Source: Breznakia pachnodae (GTDB lineage Bacteria > Bacillota_I > Bacilli_A > Erysipelotrichales > Erysipelotrichaceae). Taken from it: 64,000 nt of DNA. Made by a program: the position numbers and the translations under genes. Every line of letters starts with the position of its first letter. Positions within the stretch are counted from its first letter, which is position 1. The stretch lies in NCBI RefSeq assembly GCF_030814225.1, contig NZ_JAUSUR010000007.1, positions 36,941 through 100,940 of the forward strand, read 5' to 3'. Positions 18,022 through 26,204 of the stretch are shown piece after piece. The notes under the pieces are model-generated. The model saw only the letters and a list, made by a program, of their open reading frames with translations. It was not told the origin of the DNA and made no database searches.

Positions 18022-18457
18022 TATGTTCCTTTAAGAGATCACTGTAACTTTTAGGTTTCACATTATGCTGCAGATCCTCAACTGCTTCTTGTCGATACCG
18101 ATTTAATAATCTATGAACCTCTTCTTTATCTTCATATTTATTAAAGTAATCTAAAATGATTCTATTCAATATACCAAGATTAATCGCATTCTCCATTGAT
18201 AACTTCGTCAACCTACCTCCTAGATGATTTTCTGTTCTTTTACAAGCTGCATCAATAATCGATCGAATATGTTCAATCAGATATGGATTATTGAATTCAT
18301 GAAGATTGTATATATTCGCATAATCCTCTAACACATATGTTAGTACAGCTTTTTTTGTCTTCATCTTTAATCCTTTTGCATCTATTATTTTTTCTAATCT
18401 TTCATATAGATCAGCATCTATTTCTCTTAATGCTGCCACTGATATTTTCTTACTCAT
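18014..18457 (-). CDS. Probable relaxosome accessory protein
   Basis: This 147-residue, charged, helical protein overlaps the relaxase start by 8 bp. The N-terminus (KKISVAALREIDADLYERLEKI) looks like a small DNA-binding domain of the MobC or ribbon-helix-helix kind. Proteins at this position usually bind oriT and help the relaxase. Assignment is from context. Confidence 0.55.
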   Translation of the reverse strand: MSKKISVAALREIDADLYERLEKIIDAKGLKMKTKKAVLTYVLEDYANIYNLHEFNNPYLIEHIRSIIDAACKRTENHLGGRLTKLSMENAINLGILNRIILDYFNKYEDKEEVHRLLNRYRQEAVEDLQHNVKPKSYSDLLKEHNE

Positions 18458-18567
18458 TTCTTATCCTTTCTTTGCTACTTAAATCATATATTTTTATTGA
18501 GTATTCATTTACTTTATAACTGCTTACAAACAAAAAAACTACATGAATATGTAGTTTTCAATGTCTT

Positions 18568-19320
18568 CTATCTAACTAAGTATATTTCATACGAATCGTA
18601 TGATGGGTGAGACTGATAATAATAGTCCATTGTTTCGAAAGATAAAGTTGATCCAATAGACAGACTTCCAACGTACGCAGCTACCCCTCCAACAATTTTA
18701 TTATTATTCTTCATTACAATTATTACCCGTAAAGGAGCAATATCATCAAGAAAAATATTTTCAACTTGTCCTGTAAAATGAGGGTAACCATCGTAATCAA
18801 AATAATCATTAGTATTACTTACTTTCAGCGCGCCATCCGTCTCATATAACGTGTAATGAAAATTATCTCTCTTCACAACAGGGGTAAAAGTCACAGTATC
18901 CACTATTTTCCCATAGGTGAAGATACTTCCAGTACCTGCTAATTTTTCTCCTGCAGGTGCAAACGAAAAAGAGTCTTTTTGCTCTGCAATAACATGTCCA
19001 TCTCTATCAAATACAGTTACTTGTATTTGCGGAGTATATGCAATAAATTTATCACTTTCATTCTCAAATATATATGTATAAAGTAACTGTTCATGTTCAA
19101 TATCTTGATAATATCCTATATCAATAATGTTAAGCTTCTTGTGAGAATTTACAATATTTGTATATTCATCAATTTTCTTATCCCTTATTTCTTTTCTACG
19201 TTCTTCATATGATTCACGTTCTTCTTCAACTTGTCTTCTTTCTTCCTCATTATCGGTTCCACTTGAAACTAATAGAGTTAATAACACAACTCCAAGTAAT
19301 AATACGATTCCTCTTTTCAT
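18568..19320 (-). CDS. Membrane-anchored or secreted FxLYD-like protein
   Basis: AAAGGAAGG precedes the ATG at 19320, which I prefer to one 27 bp upstream. A basic start and hydrophobic segment (residues 3-21) act as signal or anchor, followed by a charged coiled-coil segment (residues 24-50) and a beta-sandwich region of about 180 residues. LLYTYIFENES and the GQVENIFLDD repeat-like element resemble FxLYD domains. It is the first gene of the relaxase operon and may act on the cell surface during mating. Confidence 0.6.
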   Translation of the reverse strand: MKRGIVLLLGVVLLTLLVSSGTDNEEERRQVEEERESYEERRKEIRDKKIDEYTNIVNSHKKLNIIDIGYYQDIEHEQLLYTYIFENESDKFIAYTPQIQVTVFDRDGHVIAEQKDSFSFAPAGEKLAGTGSIFTYGKIVDTVTFTPVVKRDNFHYTLYETDGALKVSNTNDYFDYDGYPHFTGQVENIFLDDIAPLRVIIVMKNNNKIVGGVAAYVGSLSIGSTLSFETMDYYYQSHPSYDSYEIYLVR

Positions 19321-19382
19321 TTTTTTCCTTCCTTTGTTGCACTTCACTTACGTATAGAATTTAACTTTATATTTATATAAAT

Positions 19383-19406
19383 ATTATACAGGATTTGTTT
19401 ACATTG
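19383..19406 (-). promoter_or_regulatory. Probable promoter of the relaxase/coupling-protein operon
   Basis: On the minus strand a perfect TATAAT (19383-19388) lies 16 bp from a TTTTCA-like -35 element. It reads toward the 18568-19320 gene and sits directly beside the long palindrome, so relaxase binding could affect it. Confidence 0.5.
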
Positions 19407-19421
19407 AAAACGAAACTTTAT

Positions 19422-19589
19422 TTTTTTGGTTTGCGACCTCTCCTGCGTCATCGATAACACGCATTATGAGAATTACAAGCATACGTAAATTTGCACGCAA
19501 ATTTCCTATCAAGCGACTTCGTCGTGCTTGTAATTTTCATTGACATGCGCGTTATTTTTCAGGTGCAGTCGAGGTCGCAAACCAAAAAA
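19422..19589. repeat. 168-bp imperfect palindrome, oriT candidate
   Basis: The outer 19-bp arms (19422-19440 and 19571-19589, core GGTTTGCGACCTC) are perfect inverted repeats. Inside, AATTACAAGCA (19471-19481) pairs with 19525-19535, ACACGCAT pairs approximately with ATGCGCGT, and a terminal AAATTTGC / GCAAATTT hairpin lies at 19487-19504. There is no T-run terminator. It lies between the leftward relaxase operon and a rightward cluster, where oriT is often found. An initiation site for single-strand replication is an alternative. Confidence 0.55.
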
Positions 19590-19627
19590 CTGCAAACTTG
19601 AATGTAATTTAAGAAAGGAGGATTTTT

Positions 19628-19978
19628 ATGCTGACAAAATTTAATATTGCTGGTGTTGTCCAATCATTTCATGTGGACGACAATCAAGAGCATGGTGTAC
19701 TTCGCATCCAAACGGATGAGAACGAAACCGACATCGTTGACGTTCACGTTTACGACAGTAAAAAAGGCTTACTTGAATTGAAGAACAATTTCAAAAAAGC
19801 CACTATCGCAAAATGTGAAGGTTTTATGGAAACTCTTGGTCTTGCCAAAGCAGTACCGCTATCAAAAAATCCATTGCAACAAACGGAACTACTTGTTTAC
19901 CAACTCGTTGCAAAGTCAATGGAATTTCTTACCGTTGACGAAAATGAAAACGATAGCACAGGCAAATTCAAAGCATAA
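19628..19978 (+). CDS. Hypothetical protein, first gene of rightward cluster
   Basis: AAGAAAGGAGG precedes the ATG. The 116-residue acidic protein has a beta-rich N-terminal half and helical C-terminus. It is one of three genes that run against the rest of the element, and its codon use looks less AT-rich than its neighbours (more GAC, AAC, CTT, CGC). No family recognised. Position next to the large palindrome suggests a role in DNA processing. Confidence 0.65.
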   Translation: MLTKFNIAGVVQSFHVDDNQEHGVLRIQTDENETDIVDVHVYDSKKGLLELKNNFKKATIAKCEGFMETLGLAKAVPLSKNPLQQTELLVYQLVAKSMEFLTVDENENDSTGKFKA

Positions 19979-19991
19979 TCACATTGTAGTC

Positions 19992-20171
19992 ATGAGAGTA
20001 TTCACAATTTCATTTGATAGATTACTTGAACACAATGTAACGATTATTGCCGAAAGCGAACAACACGCAATGGATATATTTTACAAAAATATTGAAGAAT
20101 ATATCTCACGAAAGCCCAACGAAGAATATACAACCATTCACAATATCGTTGTGGAAACAAATTCATTTTAA
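19992..20171 (+). CDS. Small hypothetical protein
   Basis: This 59-residue frame begins at an ATG 13 bp after the preceding stop and ends 25 bp before the next start. It reads MRVFTISFDRLLEH with a following helix and an acidic middle, resembling small regulators in length only. Spacing within the cluster supports it as a real gene. Confidence 0.5.
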   Translation: MRVFTISFDRLLEHNVTIIAESEQHAMDIFYKNIEEYISRKPNEEYTTIHNIVVETNSF

Positions 20172-20196
20172 ACGTACAAACGAGGAGGAAATAAAA

Positions 20197-20622
20197 ATGA
20201 AGAAATATTATTTTTTAGCAATTGCAGTTAACGAGGAGTATGGTAGTGAACCTAGAATTTACTCATCAACCAAGAAAATCAAAAAGAACGACTATGTCGT
20301 AATCCCTAATTATGATGAAGAACCTATCACGGCACAAGTTACTAGCCTTATAAGTGAGATTGACGCAATTACAAAGTATCGTTACATTACTGATGTGATT
20401 GATGTTGTAGACATGAAAGCCTATACCGACAAGCGAACTGCTCAATATAAAAAGCAAGTACTTAACGATAAAATGCAAGAACTAATCACTCAACAAAAGA
20501 ACTTGGATACACTTGAAAAGTACGCAGGTAAGAACCCTGAAATGGCTCGCTTGCTTGAAGAGTTAAAAGCACTGGATGAACCGACTGCAGAACCGCAAGA
20601 CGAAGACCCAGATACAGAGTAA
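20197..20622 (+). CDS. Hypothetical protein with N-terminal small-barrel pattern
   Basis: GAGGAGGAAATAAAA gives a strong ribosome-binding site for the ATG at 20197; a longer frame from 20047 only overlaps the previous gene. The 141-residue protein starts with strands containing KKNDYVVIPN, like small barrel folds, then a charged helix and an acidic Pro/Glu/Asp tail. No family is recognised. Confidence 0.65.
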   Translation: MKKYYFLAIAVNEEYGSEPRIYSSTKKIKKNDYVVIPNYDEEPITAQVTSLISEIDAITKYRYITDVIDVVDMKAYTDKRTAQYKKQVLNDKMQELITQQKNLDTLEKYAGKNPEMARLLEELKALDEPTAEPQDEDPDTE

Positions 20623-20641
20623 TCCACATATTATGGAGCAT

Positions 20642-20660
20642 GATGTCAGTCACTGACATC
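20642..20660. repeat. Dispersed palindrome copy 1
   Basis: GATGTCAGT, a central C, then ACTGACATC: a perfect 19-bp dyad with no T run. It lies 20 bp after the rightward cluster. Confidence 0.85.
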
Positions 20661-20700
20661 TCTCCATTTAAAACTCACTTTGTGAGTATGCAGGATAAAT

Positions 20701-20725
20701 AAAACGCGCAAAAATTGCGCGTTTT
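20701..20725 (+). terminator. Bidirectional terminator of the rightward cluster
   Basis: AAAACGCGCAA and TTGCGCGTTTT form an 11-bp stem around an AAA loop. The A/T ends allow termination in either direction. Confidence 0.7.
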
Positions 20726-20926
20726 AGACCACATCGCTCGGCAGAGCCGAGCGAAATCCCTTTATTCATCAGTGATATTGAAAACTAATGAATGCGCAGA
20801 TTTATGCGCAAATTGTTATATAACTGCGCATTTTTTGCGCAGTTTCTACCTATAAGTATAATAATCTCCTTTGTTTATCAGCTTTTCCTATGCGCATTTT
20901 CATGCACAAATCCTACATCTAGTCAA

Positions 20927-20943
20927 ATGTCAGTCACTGACAT
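20927..20943. repeat. Dispersed palindrome copy 2
   Basis: ATGTCAGT, C, ACTGACAT: a perfect 17-bp dyad in the convergent region. Confidence 0.85.
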
Positions 20944-21024
20944 ATTGTAATTTTATTTATTACTCCTTCTCTATTTTTTCATTTCTTTTATCTATTAACT
21001 CTTCATATTATCAATCAATTGCCA

Positions 21025-21047
21025 GAGATGTCAGTGACTGACACCTC
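21025..21047. repeat. Dispersed palindrome copy 3
   Basis: Core TGTCAGTGACTGACA at 21029-21043, with the dyad extending to GAG/CTC and one mismatch. The central base is G instead of C, the only variable position in the core. Confidence 0.85.
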
Positions 21048-21256
21048 TTAAACCACACTCTCGAAAGTGTAATACCTATATTTTAAAATCATAAACCATG
21101 ACACCAATATTAGAATTCAATTCGCATATCAAAATTGTAATATTTCTGTCTGTCTCGCATGAAAATCCATTTACTTTTTTCGTTACACGTATTAAAAAAG
21201 TAGATATCAATTTACAATATCTACTTAATTTGAATTACTTATTCAATACTTTTTAT

Positions 21257-23188
21257 TTAAATTCCTTTTGAACTACTCTTGTATTTTAGGATAAGAATTC
21301 CACCACTTACTATCAACATAGTTATCAAAAGAGATACGTTCGTTCTATCATCCGTACTGGTTGCTTTGACTACCTTATTATCTTTTTTATTATCGTCTAC
21401 ATCAATACCATCAACAACTATTGTTTTCTTTTTTAGATTGCTTATTGCATTTTCAATTGCTGTTGCATATCCATTAACAACTTCTTGCTCAGTAATATTT
21501 TTTCCTTTTTCCACTGCTTCTAATGATTTGTTTAATTCATTTACACTAGTATCTGTATAAATGCTCAAATCTGATGGAACTTTTGAAATTGCTTCATTTA
21601 CTTTTGTATAATCAGCTGACTTATACTTAAGTTGATTTATCGCGGTCTCTATTGCTTTTGCATACCCATCAACAATACTTTGTTCTGTTATATTTTTTCC
21701 TTGAACAACTGCATTTATTGCATTATTCAATTCCTTCACACTTTCATCAGTATATATATTCAAATCTAATGGTACTTTTGCAGTTGCAACATTAACTTTC
21801 GTGTAATCTGCTGGTTTATATTCCAATTGCTGAATTGCAGTTTCAATCATTGTTGCATAACTATTAACCAAACTCTGTTCACTAGCATCTTTTCCTCGAA
21901 TTACTCCAACTATCGCATTATTTAATGCATTTGTTGTTTCTACTGTATAAATACTTAAATCAGCGGGTACCTTTCCAAGTGCTTGATCTACAAGAGCGTA
22001 ATCAGCAGCAAAAGCTTTTAGTTGCCAAGTTAATAATGGATATGGATATTCTGAGTTATTATTTAGAATTCCCCAAGTTGTTCCTCCATTATTCAATGTT
22101 GCTAAAAAATCGCTTGATTTAAATGCTTCTAAACTTTTTTCTTCTGTGCTAGTAGTTTGTCCTGTTCCTTGTATAAAGCCGGCATTTGCTTTGTCCCACG
22201 TCATTTGCTGAACACCAACAATTCCCAATGCTGAATTCCAATAACAGTTACTTACTGTTCCATCCACTAATGCTATACCTAGAGCAGAAGTTGTATCACC
22301 TGTATTTTCAACTATTCCTGATACATAACAATTTATTATTTTATATTCTCCTGATGGATTATCAGGGAAACCATATCCAATAATTGAAACTGCAATTCCT
22401 GCAATTCCATTTGTTGCAGCCCCAGGATCCGAAACAGTTAGTTTTCCAGCATAATAGCAATCCGTAATTTCAAAAAGTGAATTATCATATGTTGATACCC
22501 AGCCTATGATACCGCCATATTGACCAGCTTGATCTGACGTTATGGAAACAGATGATCCACTCTCTTTTATTGATGCATAGCTCCCATCACTATCATTATA
22601 TATTTGTCCTACAACTCCTCCAACTGCATCTGCAATTCCATCTGTAAAAACCACCGTTCCCGAAGTATAACATTGGTAAACATTACTATTACCAATCATA
22701 TCAGCTACAAGCATTCCAACTTCTCCACCATTAGCTATGATATTCCCATCCTTTACAATTATATTGTTTAATTGTACATTTTGAGTCCATCCAAATAATC
22801 CATAGAAAAAATTAGTATCTGCTGTTACAGTTAAATTCATAATAGTATGACCATTACCATTGAAGGTAGCACCTGTAAATCTATTACTTCCTCCAATTGG
22901 TGTCCATTCGATATTATTTAAATCAATATCTGTGGTCAGATTCAAGATTACTCCATCAAAATCTTCCCCTGCATTCACCAGTTGAGCCAATCCAGCAAAT
23001 TGTTTTGCATTAAGAATATCGTATGATGTTTTAATATTCGAAGAGTCATACCAAGAAATATCTACTCCTCCATCCCAAACATCTACATTTTGCTCTGTAG
23101 CTTGTACTTTGACTTCGCCGCTAACATTCATAAGCATTACTGTAATCATGATAAAGAAAACCGTCAAAATCTTATATACTTTCTTCAT
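21257..23188 (-). CDS. Surface protein: GLUG-like repeats plus three FIVAR-type repeats
   Basis: This 643-residue exported protein has a signal peptide (residues 1-31) and a Gly-rich beta-helix-like region with GLUG-type segments (GMLVADMIG, GGVVGQIYND, GGIIGWVS). It then has three tandem repeats of about 67 residues beginning DYxLVDxA or DYTKVN and containing TExxxxxYxxxIExAI, as in FIVAR domains. A C-terminal hydrophobic helix and KSSSKG tail follow TSTDDRTN, which resembles a degraded LPxTG-type sorting signal. It probably mediates adhesion. Confidence 0.75.
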   Translation of the reverse strand: MKKVYKILTVFFIMITVMLMNVSGEVKVQATEQNVDVWDGGVDISWYDSSNIKTSYDILNAKQFAGLAQLVNAGEDFDGVILNLTTDIDLNNIEWTPIGGSNRFTGATFNGNGHTIMNLTVTADTNFFYGLFGWTQNVQLNNIIVKDGNIIANGGEVGMLVADMIGNSNVYQCYTSGTVVFTDGIADAVGGVVGQIYNDSDGSYASIKESGSSVSITSDQAGQYGGIIGWVSTYDNSLFEITDCYYAGKLTVSDPGAATNGIAGIAVSIIGYGFPDNPSGEYKIINCYVSGIVENTGDTTSALGIALVDGTVSNCYWNSALGIVGVQQMTWDKANAGFIQGTGQTTSTEEKSLEAFKSSDFLATLNNGGTTWGILNNNSEYPYPLLTWQLKAFAADYALVDQALGKVPADLSIYTVETTNALNNAIVGVIRGKDASEQSLVNSYATMIETAIQQLEYKPADYTKVNVATAKVPLDLNIYTDESVKELNNAINAVVQGKNITEQSIVDGYAKAIETAINQLKYKSADYTKVNEAISKVPSDLSIYTDTSVNELNKSLEAVEKGKNITEQEVVNGYATAIENAISNLKKKTIVVDGIDVDDNKKDNKVVKATSTDDRTNVSLLITMLIVSGGILILKYKSSSKGI

Positions 23189-23314
23189 AATCTCCTCACT
23201 TTCTTCTAAAATAGATATTTTATATATTAATTATACAACACTATTAATATACAGAAAGTACAGTTCATGCCAAAATATTGCAGTTTATGCCTTTTTCATT
23301 TTAATCTCATTAAC

Positions 23315-23331
23315 ATGTCAACCACTAATAT
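23315..23331. repeat. Decayed copy of the dispersed palindrome
   Basis: This matches ATGTCAGTCACTGACAT at 13 of 17 positions and lies at the 3' end of the 23335-23979 gene. The four differences are all transitions. Treated as a probable relic. Confidence 0.35.
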
Positions 23332-23334
23332 CTC

Positions 23335-23979
23335 TTAAATTACACCTTTAAATGTCCCGTACATATACTCTAAAATTGGCAACTCTGACAACTCAATTAC
23401 TTTTATATCCTTTGCTTTAAACTTTGATATTATTCTACTTACACCCTTTTTTATTCCGCCAGGATGCGTGGTTCCACTCTCTCTTAACTTAATGAAAAAA
23501 CCATGTAAATCATCATGTGCTTTTCGAATATAAAGTCCATCATCATGAAATACAGTATTACACTCTATTAAGTAATTAGTAAATATTGTAATCTTGTTTT
23601 CTTTATGAAACATCTTTGAATGCAGTTGTGATAATTTATTTTTAGCTTTCCCTTGATACATCTTTGAGTACATTAAAAAGTGATTTCTTATTTGGAAAAA
23701 TTCATTTGACAATTCTAGCAAATAAGAGAAATCAGCAACACAATTTACTTTATCTCCTGTATCATCTATCCCTTCATAATATGTCCATATATTTCCTAAC
23801 TCCTTAATATATTTTCCAGCAATCTTCTTTGCATCATAGATATCTTTAATCAAATCATTATAGATAATCCAACGCATTTCTAACTGCTTATCTCTCTTAT
23901 TTAAAAACAATGTTATGATAAGTGTCAGAAGCGCTCCTACACCAGCACTAACTAACGCCGTTATTAATTCACTACTCAT
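23335..23979 (-). CDS. Membrane-anchored hypothetical protein
   Basis: AAAGGAGG before an ATG at 23979 favours this start over a longer frame from 24072. One N-terminal helix (residues 3-22) precedes a basic, mostly helical cytoplasmic domain of about 190 residues. Family unknown. A dispersed palindrome (24085-24107) lies 106 bp upstream. Confidence 0.6.
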   Translation of the reverse strand: MSSELITALVSAGVGALLTLIITLFLNKRDKQLEMRWIIYNDLIKDIYDAKKIAGKYIKELGNIWTYYEGIDDTGDKVNCVADFSYLLELSNEFFQIRNHFLMYSKMYQGKAKNKLSQLHSKMFHKENKITIFTNYLIECNTVFHDDGLYIRKAHDDLHGFFIKLRESGTTHPGGIKKGVSRIISKFKAKDIKVIELSELPILEYMYGTFKGVI

Positions 23980-24084
23980 TCCATTTCCTCCTTTAATGAT
24001 TAGAAAAATTACTATCATTATCATAACATATATAGGAAAAACATAATTCTTACTTCTGTTTCTACTACTCATAACTTCTTGTAA

Positions 24085-24107
24085 AAGATGTCAGTCACTG
24101 ACATCTT
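24085..24107. repeat. Dispersed palindrome copy 4, overlapping a stop codon
   Basis: AAGATGTCAGT, C, ACTGACATCTT is a perfect 23-bp dyad, the longest copy. It contains the last codons and TGA of the 24091-24654 gene, encoding the C-terminal DVSD, so coding sequence has adapted to keep it. Confidence 0.9.
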
Positions 24108-24654
24108 GCTCCACCTTACTCTTCTCTTCTGATGCTTCTTGCATTTTATCATATCTACTTCCCTCACTTGAAAATGCAAGATTCTTTTTTCTAACTGTGA
24201 TTCTCATTATAGTTTGTATTACTAAACACACCATCCACGGAGTTCCAACTATCATTAATTCATTTAAATACTGATTGCTGATCCTAGGTACACTTAAACC
24301 ATTGATGATTAAAATAACCATAAAAATGGTGATTGGTGATGATGCAATAATTGATAAATAAAAATTCATAAATATTTGTTTTCTTTCTATGAACTTTACG
24401 TATGCCATATGTACAAGTGCCAATAAAAACACAAGTGGTAATAGTGTCTGGAAGACATTCAAAAATGCATTATAGTCTTCTTCTATCATAGGTAAGTAGA
24501 TAAGACCCTTAATCATAATTTTAGCCATCACAAATCCTAAATACATTTTCAAAATCAGACTTATAATATCTATAATCATGTATACTGTATAATACTTTGA
24601 TTTCCCATAATACAATACTTCTTTACTATATGCTATTATTTCTTTTATTTTCAT
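24091..24654 (-). CDS. Four-helix membrane protein
   Basis: Four hydrophobic segments (about residues 25-45, 60-80, 98-118 and 132-152) and a charged C-terminal tail. The ATG at 24654 follows GAGGTTTTAAA and is preferred to one 18 bp upstream. It lies between the M23 hydrolase gene and a palindrome. It may belong to the mating apparatus, but the family is unknown. Confidence 0.6.
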   Translation of the reverse strand: MKIKEIIAYSKEVLYYGKSKYYTVYMIIDIISLILKMYLGFVMAKIMIKGLIYLPMIEEDYNAFLNVFQTLLPLVFLLALVHMAYVKFIERKQIFMNFYLSIIASSPITIFMVILIINGLSVPRISNQYLNELMIVGTPWMVCLVIQTIMRITVRKKNLAFSSEGSRYDKMQEASEEKSKVEQDVSD

Positions 24655-24701
24655 TTTAAAACCTCGTTTCATTTTCCTTCTTTTAATTTAATAACTCTAA
24701 G

Positions 24702-24718
24702 ATATCAGTGACTGACAT
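24702..24718. repeat. Dispersed palindrome copy 5
   Basis: ATATCAGTGACTGACAT, one mismatch from a perfect dyad, 6 bp after the stop of the M23 gene and upstream of the four-helix protein. Confidence 0.8.
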
Positions 24719-24723
24719 TTCTT

Positions 24724-26202
24724 CTATTCCATTGTAGGTGCCTCTGGTACAACTTGTTCTTCTTCCGCTGGGAACGCAATAATATCTCTTGGATTTACTA
24801 CATCTGCTGAAGATGCTGTATTAATTCCATCTGTGTGTATCTCAAGATGTAAATGAGATCCATATGAATTGCCTGAGTTTCCTTGAAAACCAATTGTTTG
24901 ACCAGCAACAACCTTATCTCCAGTTTTCACTAATGTTTTTGCCATGTGATCGTATTGTATATAATATGTTTTACCATCTACCTGAGTTTTAATAACGGCA
25001 TAATTTCCTCCACCTGCCATTATATTTCCATCTTTTGGCGGACACCAAACAGGCCCACCAAACCCATCGCAACTATTACCTGCATCAACCACTTTTCCAT
25101 TCCCTATTGACATAATTTTTGCATTTTCTGCTTTACTCATATCCAAACCATAATGTTCTCCATATGGTGGTTCTCGTGGTCCCATCTCACTAGTTATTTC
25201 GAATGGCCACTCCATAGGTAATAACGAAGTAGACGATACAATATACATATACTCATTTGGATCTACTACTTTTTTATTTGAATTCCATATCTCAAAATAA
25301 ATCGTATCTTTATTATTTGTTCCTATAGGTTTCCCTTGTTCTACTTTATCACCCACACTTAATGAGACACCTTTTAAATTTGTGAAATAAGAGTACATAA
25401 TTTTAGTATCATAATCCCCTTGCTTATTAATTCCTTTTTGTACCTCATGCTTAATCAATACAGTTAGTCCTTCAGTTTTATCAACTGCAGACACACTACA
25501 TCCTTTTTCTTTTTCGCACTCCTTAGTAGCTGAAGTATAAGTACTATCTTTCGTTTCAATCTCAACGACTTCTCCATCAGCTATTGCAAGAACTTCTGTT
25601 CCACTTTTACTATCTAGTACAACTCCCTCTAATCCAGTTACATCACCATAAATTGCAATTACATCTGCATCTGATGCAGGCATTTGAAAGTTTTGTCTTC
25701 CATTACGTATTTGCTTAATTGTTTCATAAATCTCTTCTTTCAATTCTTCATCCACATTATATTTTGATACTAAAGTTTCATATATATCATCATCTGTCTT
25801 TAGTAAACATATTTTACCTTTATACCAATCTTCTCCAGGAATATCTGACTTAGCACTTTCCTTTACTACAAGATAATCCGTCTTTAGCCGATCAGCTAAC
25901 TTATCAGTATCATCTGGCTCATCCCCATCTGGTCTAGTATAAGAATCAAAGAAACGAATATCTTCCATTACATAGTAATATTCATTATCACAGCCTACTT
26001 TATTAAATGCTGTTTCGTAGATATCTACATCACCTCCATTACCTCCAGTAAAGAGAGCTACAATTACTATCACAGGTAGAGCAATTGCAATCGCTATTAT
26101 AGCGATTGCAGCAGTACCTCCACCACCATTTTTCTTTTTGCCACCTAACACTTCACTTGCAACTTTAGCAGCTGCCTCTGCAGCATACTTTTGCCAAGCC
26201 AT
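24724..26202 (-). CDS. Membrane-anchored hydrolase with two M23 domains
   Basis: Probable peptidoglycan endopeptidase that opens the wall for the conjugation channel. A Gly/Lys-rich N-terminus leads into one transmembrane helix (residues 31-53). A first M23-like domain (about 180-310) lacks an obvious HxH motif and looks inactive. The second (about 320-480) keeps GEHYGLD near 347 and GSHLHLE near 450, the zinc-ligand motifs. It starts 2 bp after the VirB4 gene. Confidence 0.88.
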   Translation of the reverse strand: MAWQKYAAEAAAKVASEVLGGKKKNGGGGTAAIAIIAIAIALPVIVIVALFTGGNGGDVDIYETAFNKVGCDNEYYYVMEDIRFFDSYTRPDGDEPDDTDKLADRLKTDYLVVKESAKSDIPGEDWYKGKICLLKTDDDIYETLVSKYNVDEELKEEIYETIKQIRNGRQNFQMPASDADVIAIYGDVTGLEGVVLDSKSGTEVLAIADGEVVEIETKDSTYTSATKECEKEKGCSVSAVDKTEGLTVLIKHEVQKGINKQGDYDTKIMYSYFTNLKGVSLSVGDKVEQGKPIGTNNKDTIYFEIWNSNKKVVDPNEYMYIVSSTSLLPMEWPFEITSEMGPREPPYGEHYGLDMSKAENAKIMSIGNGKVVDAGNSCDGFGGPVWCPPKDGNIMAGGGNYAVIKTQVDGKTYYIQYDHMAKTLVKTGDKVVAGQTIGFQGNSGNSYGSHLHLEIHTDGINTASSADVVNPRDIIAFPAEEEQVVPEAPTME

Positions 26203-26204
26203 AG

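Larger units (their letters stand above)
20623..21256. other. Convergent noncoding region rich in palindromes
   Basis: This 634-bp interval between convergent genes contains three copies of the dispersed palindrome (20642, 20927, 21029), a bidirectional terminator (20701-20725), a hairpin without T run (CGCTCGGC AGA GCCGAGCG, 20735-20753), another (AACTGCGCA / TGCGCAGTT, 20822-20844), and further TGCGCA hexamers at 20793, 20805 and 20891. No ORF is convincing. The density of GC-rich dyads suggests a protein-binding locus such as a replication origin, oriT or partition site. Confidence 0.55.

Noticed and set aside
20047..20196. Longer start for the third rightward-cluster protein
   Set aside because: GAGGAGGAAATAAAA lies before the ATG at 20197, and the extension merely overlaps the 59-residue gene.
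24085..24107. Palindromes as intrinsic terminators
   Set aside because: The dyads lack T runs, keep a fixed core across sites, and occur within coding ends, which fits protein binding.
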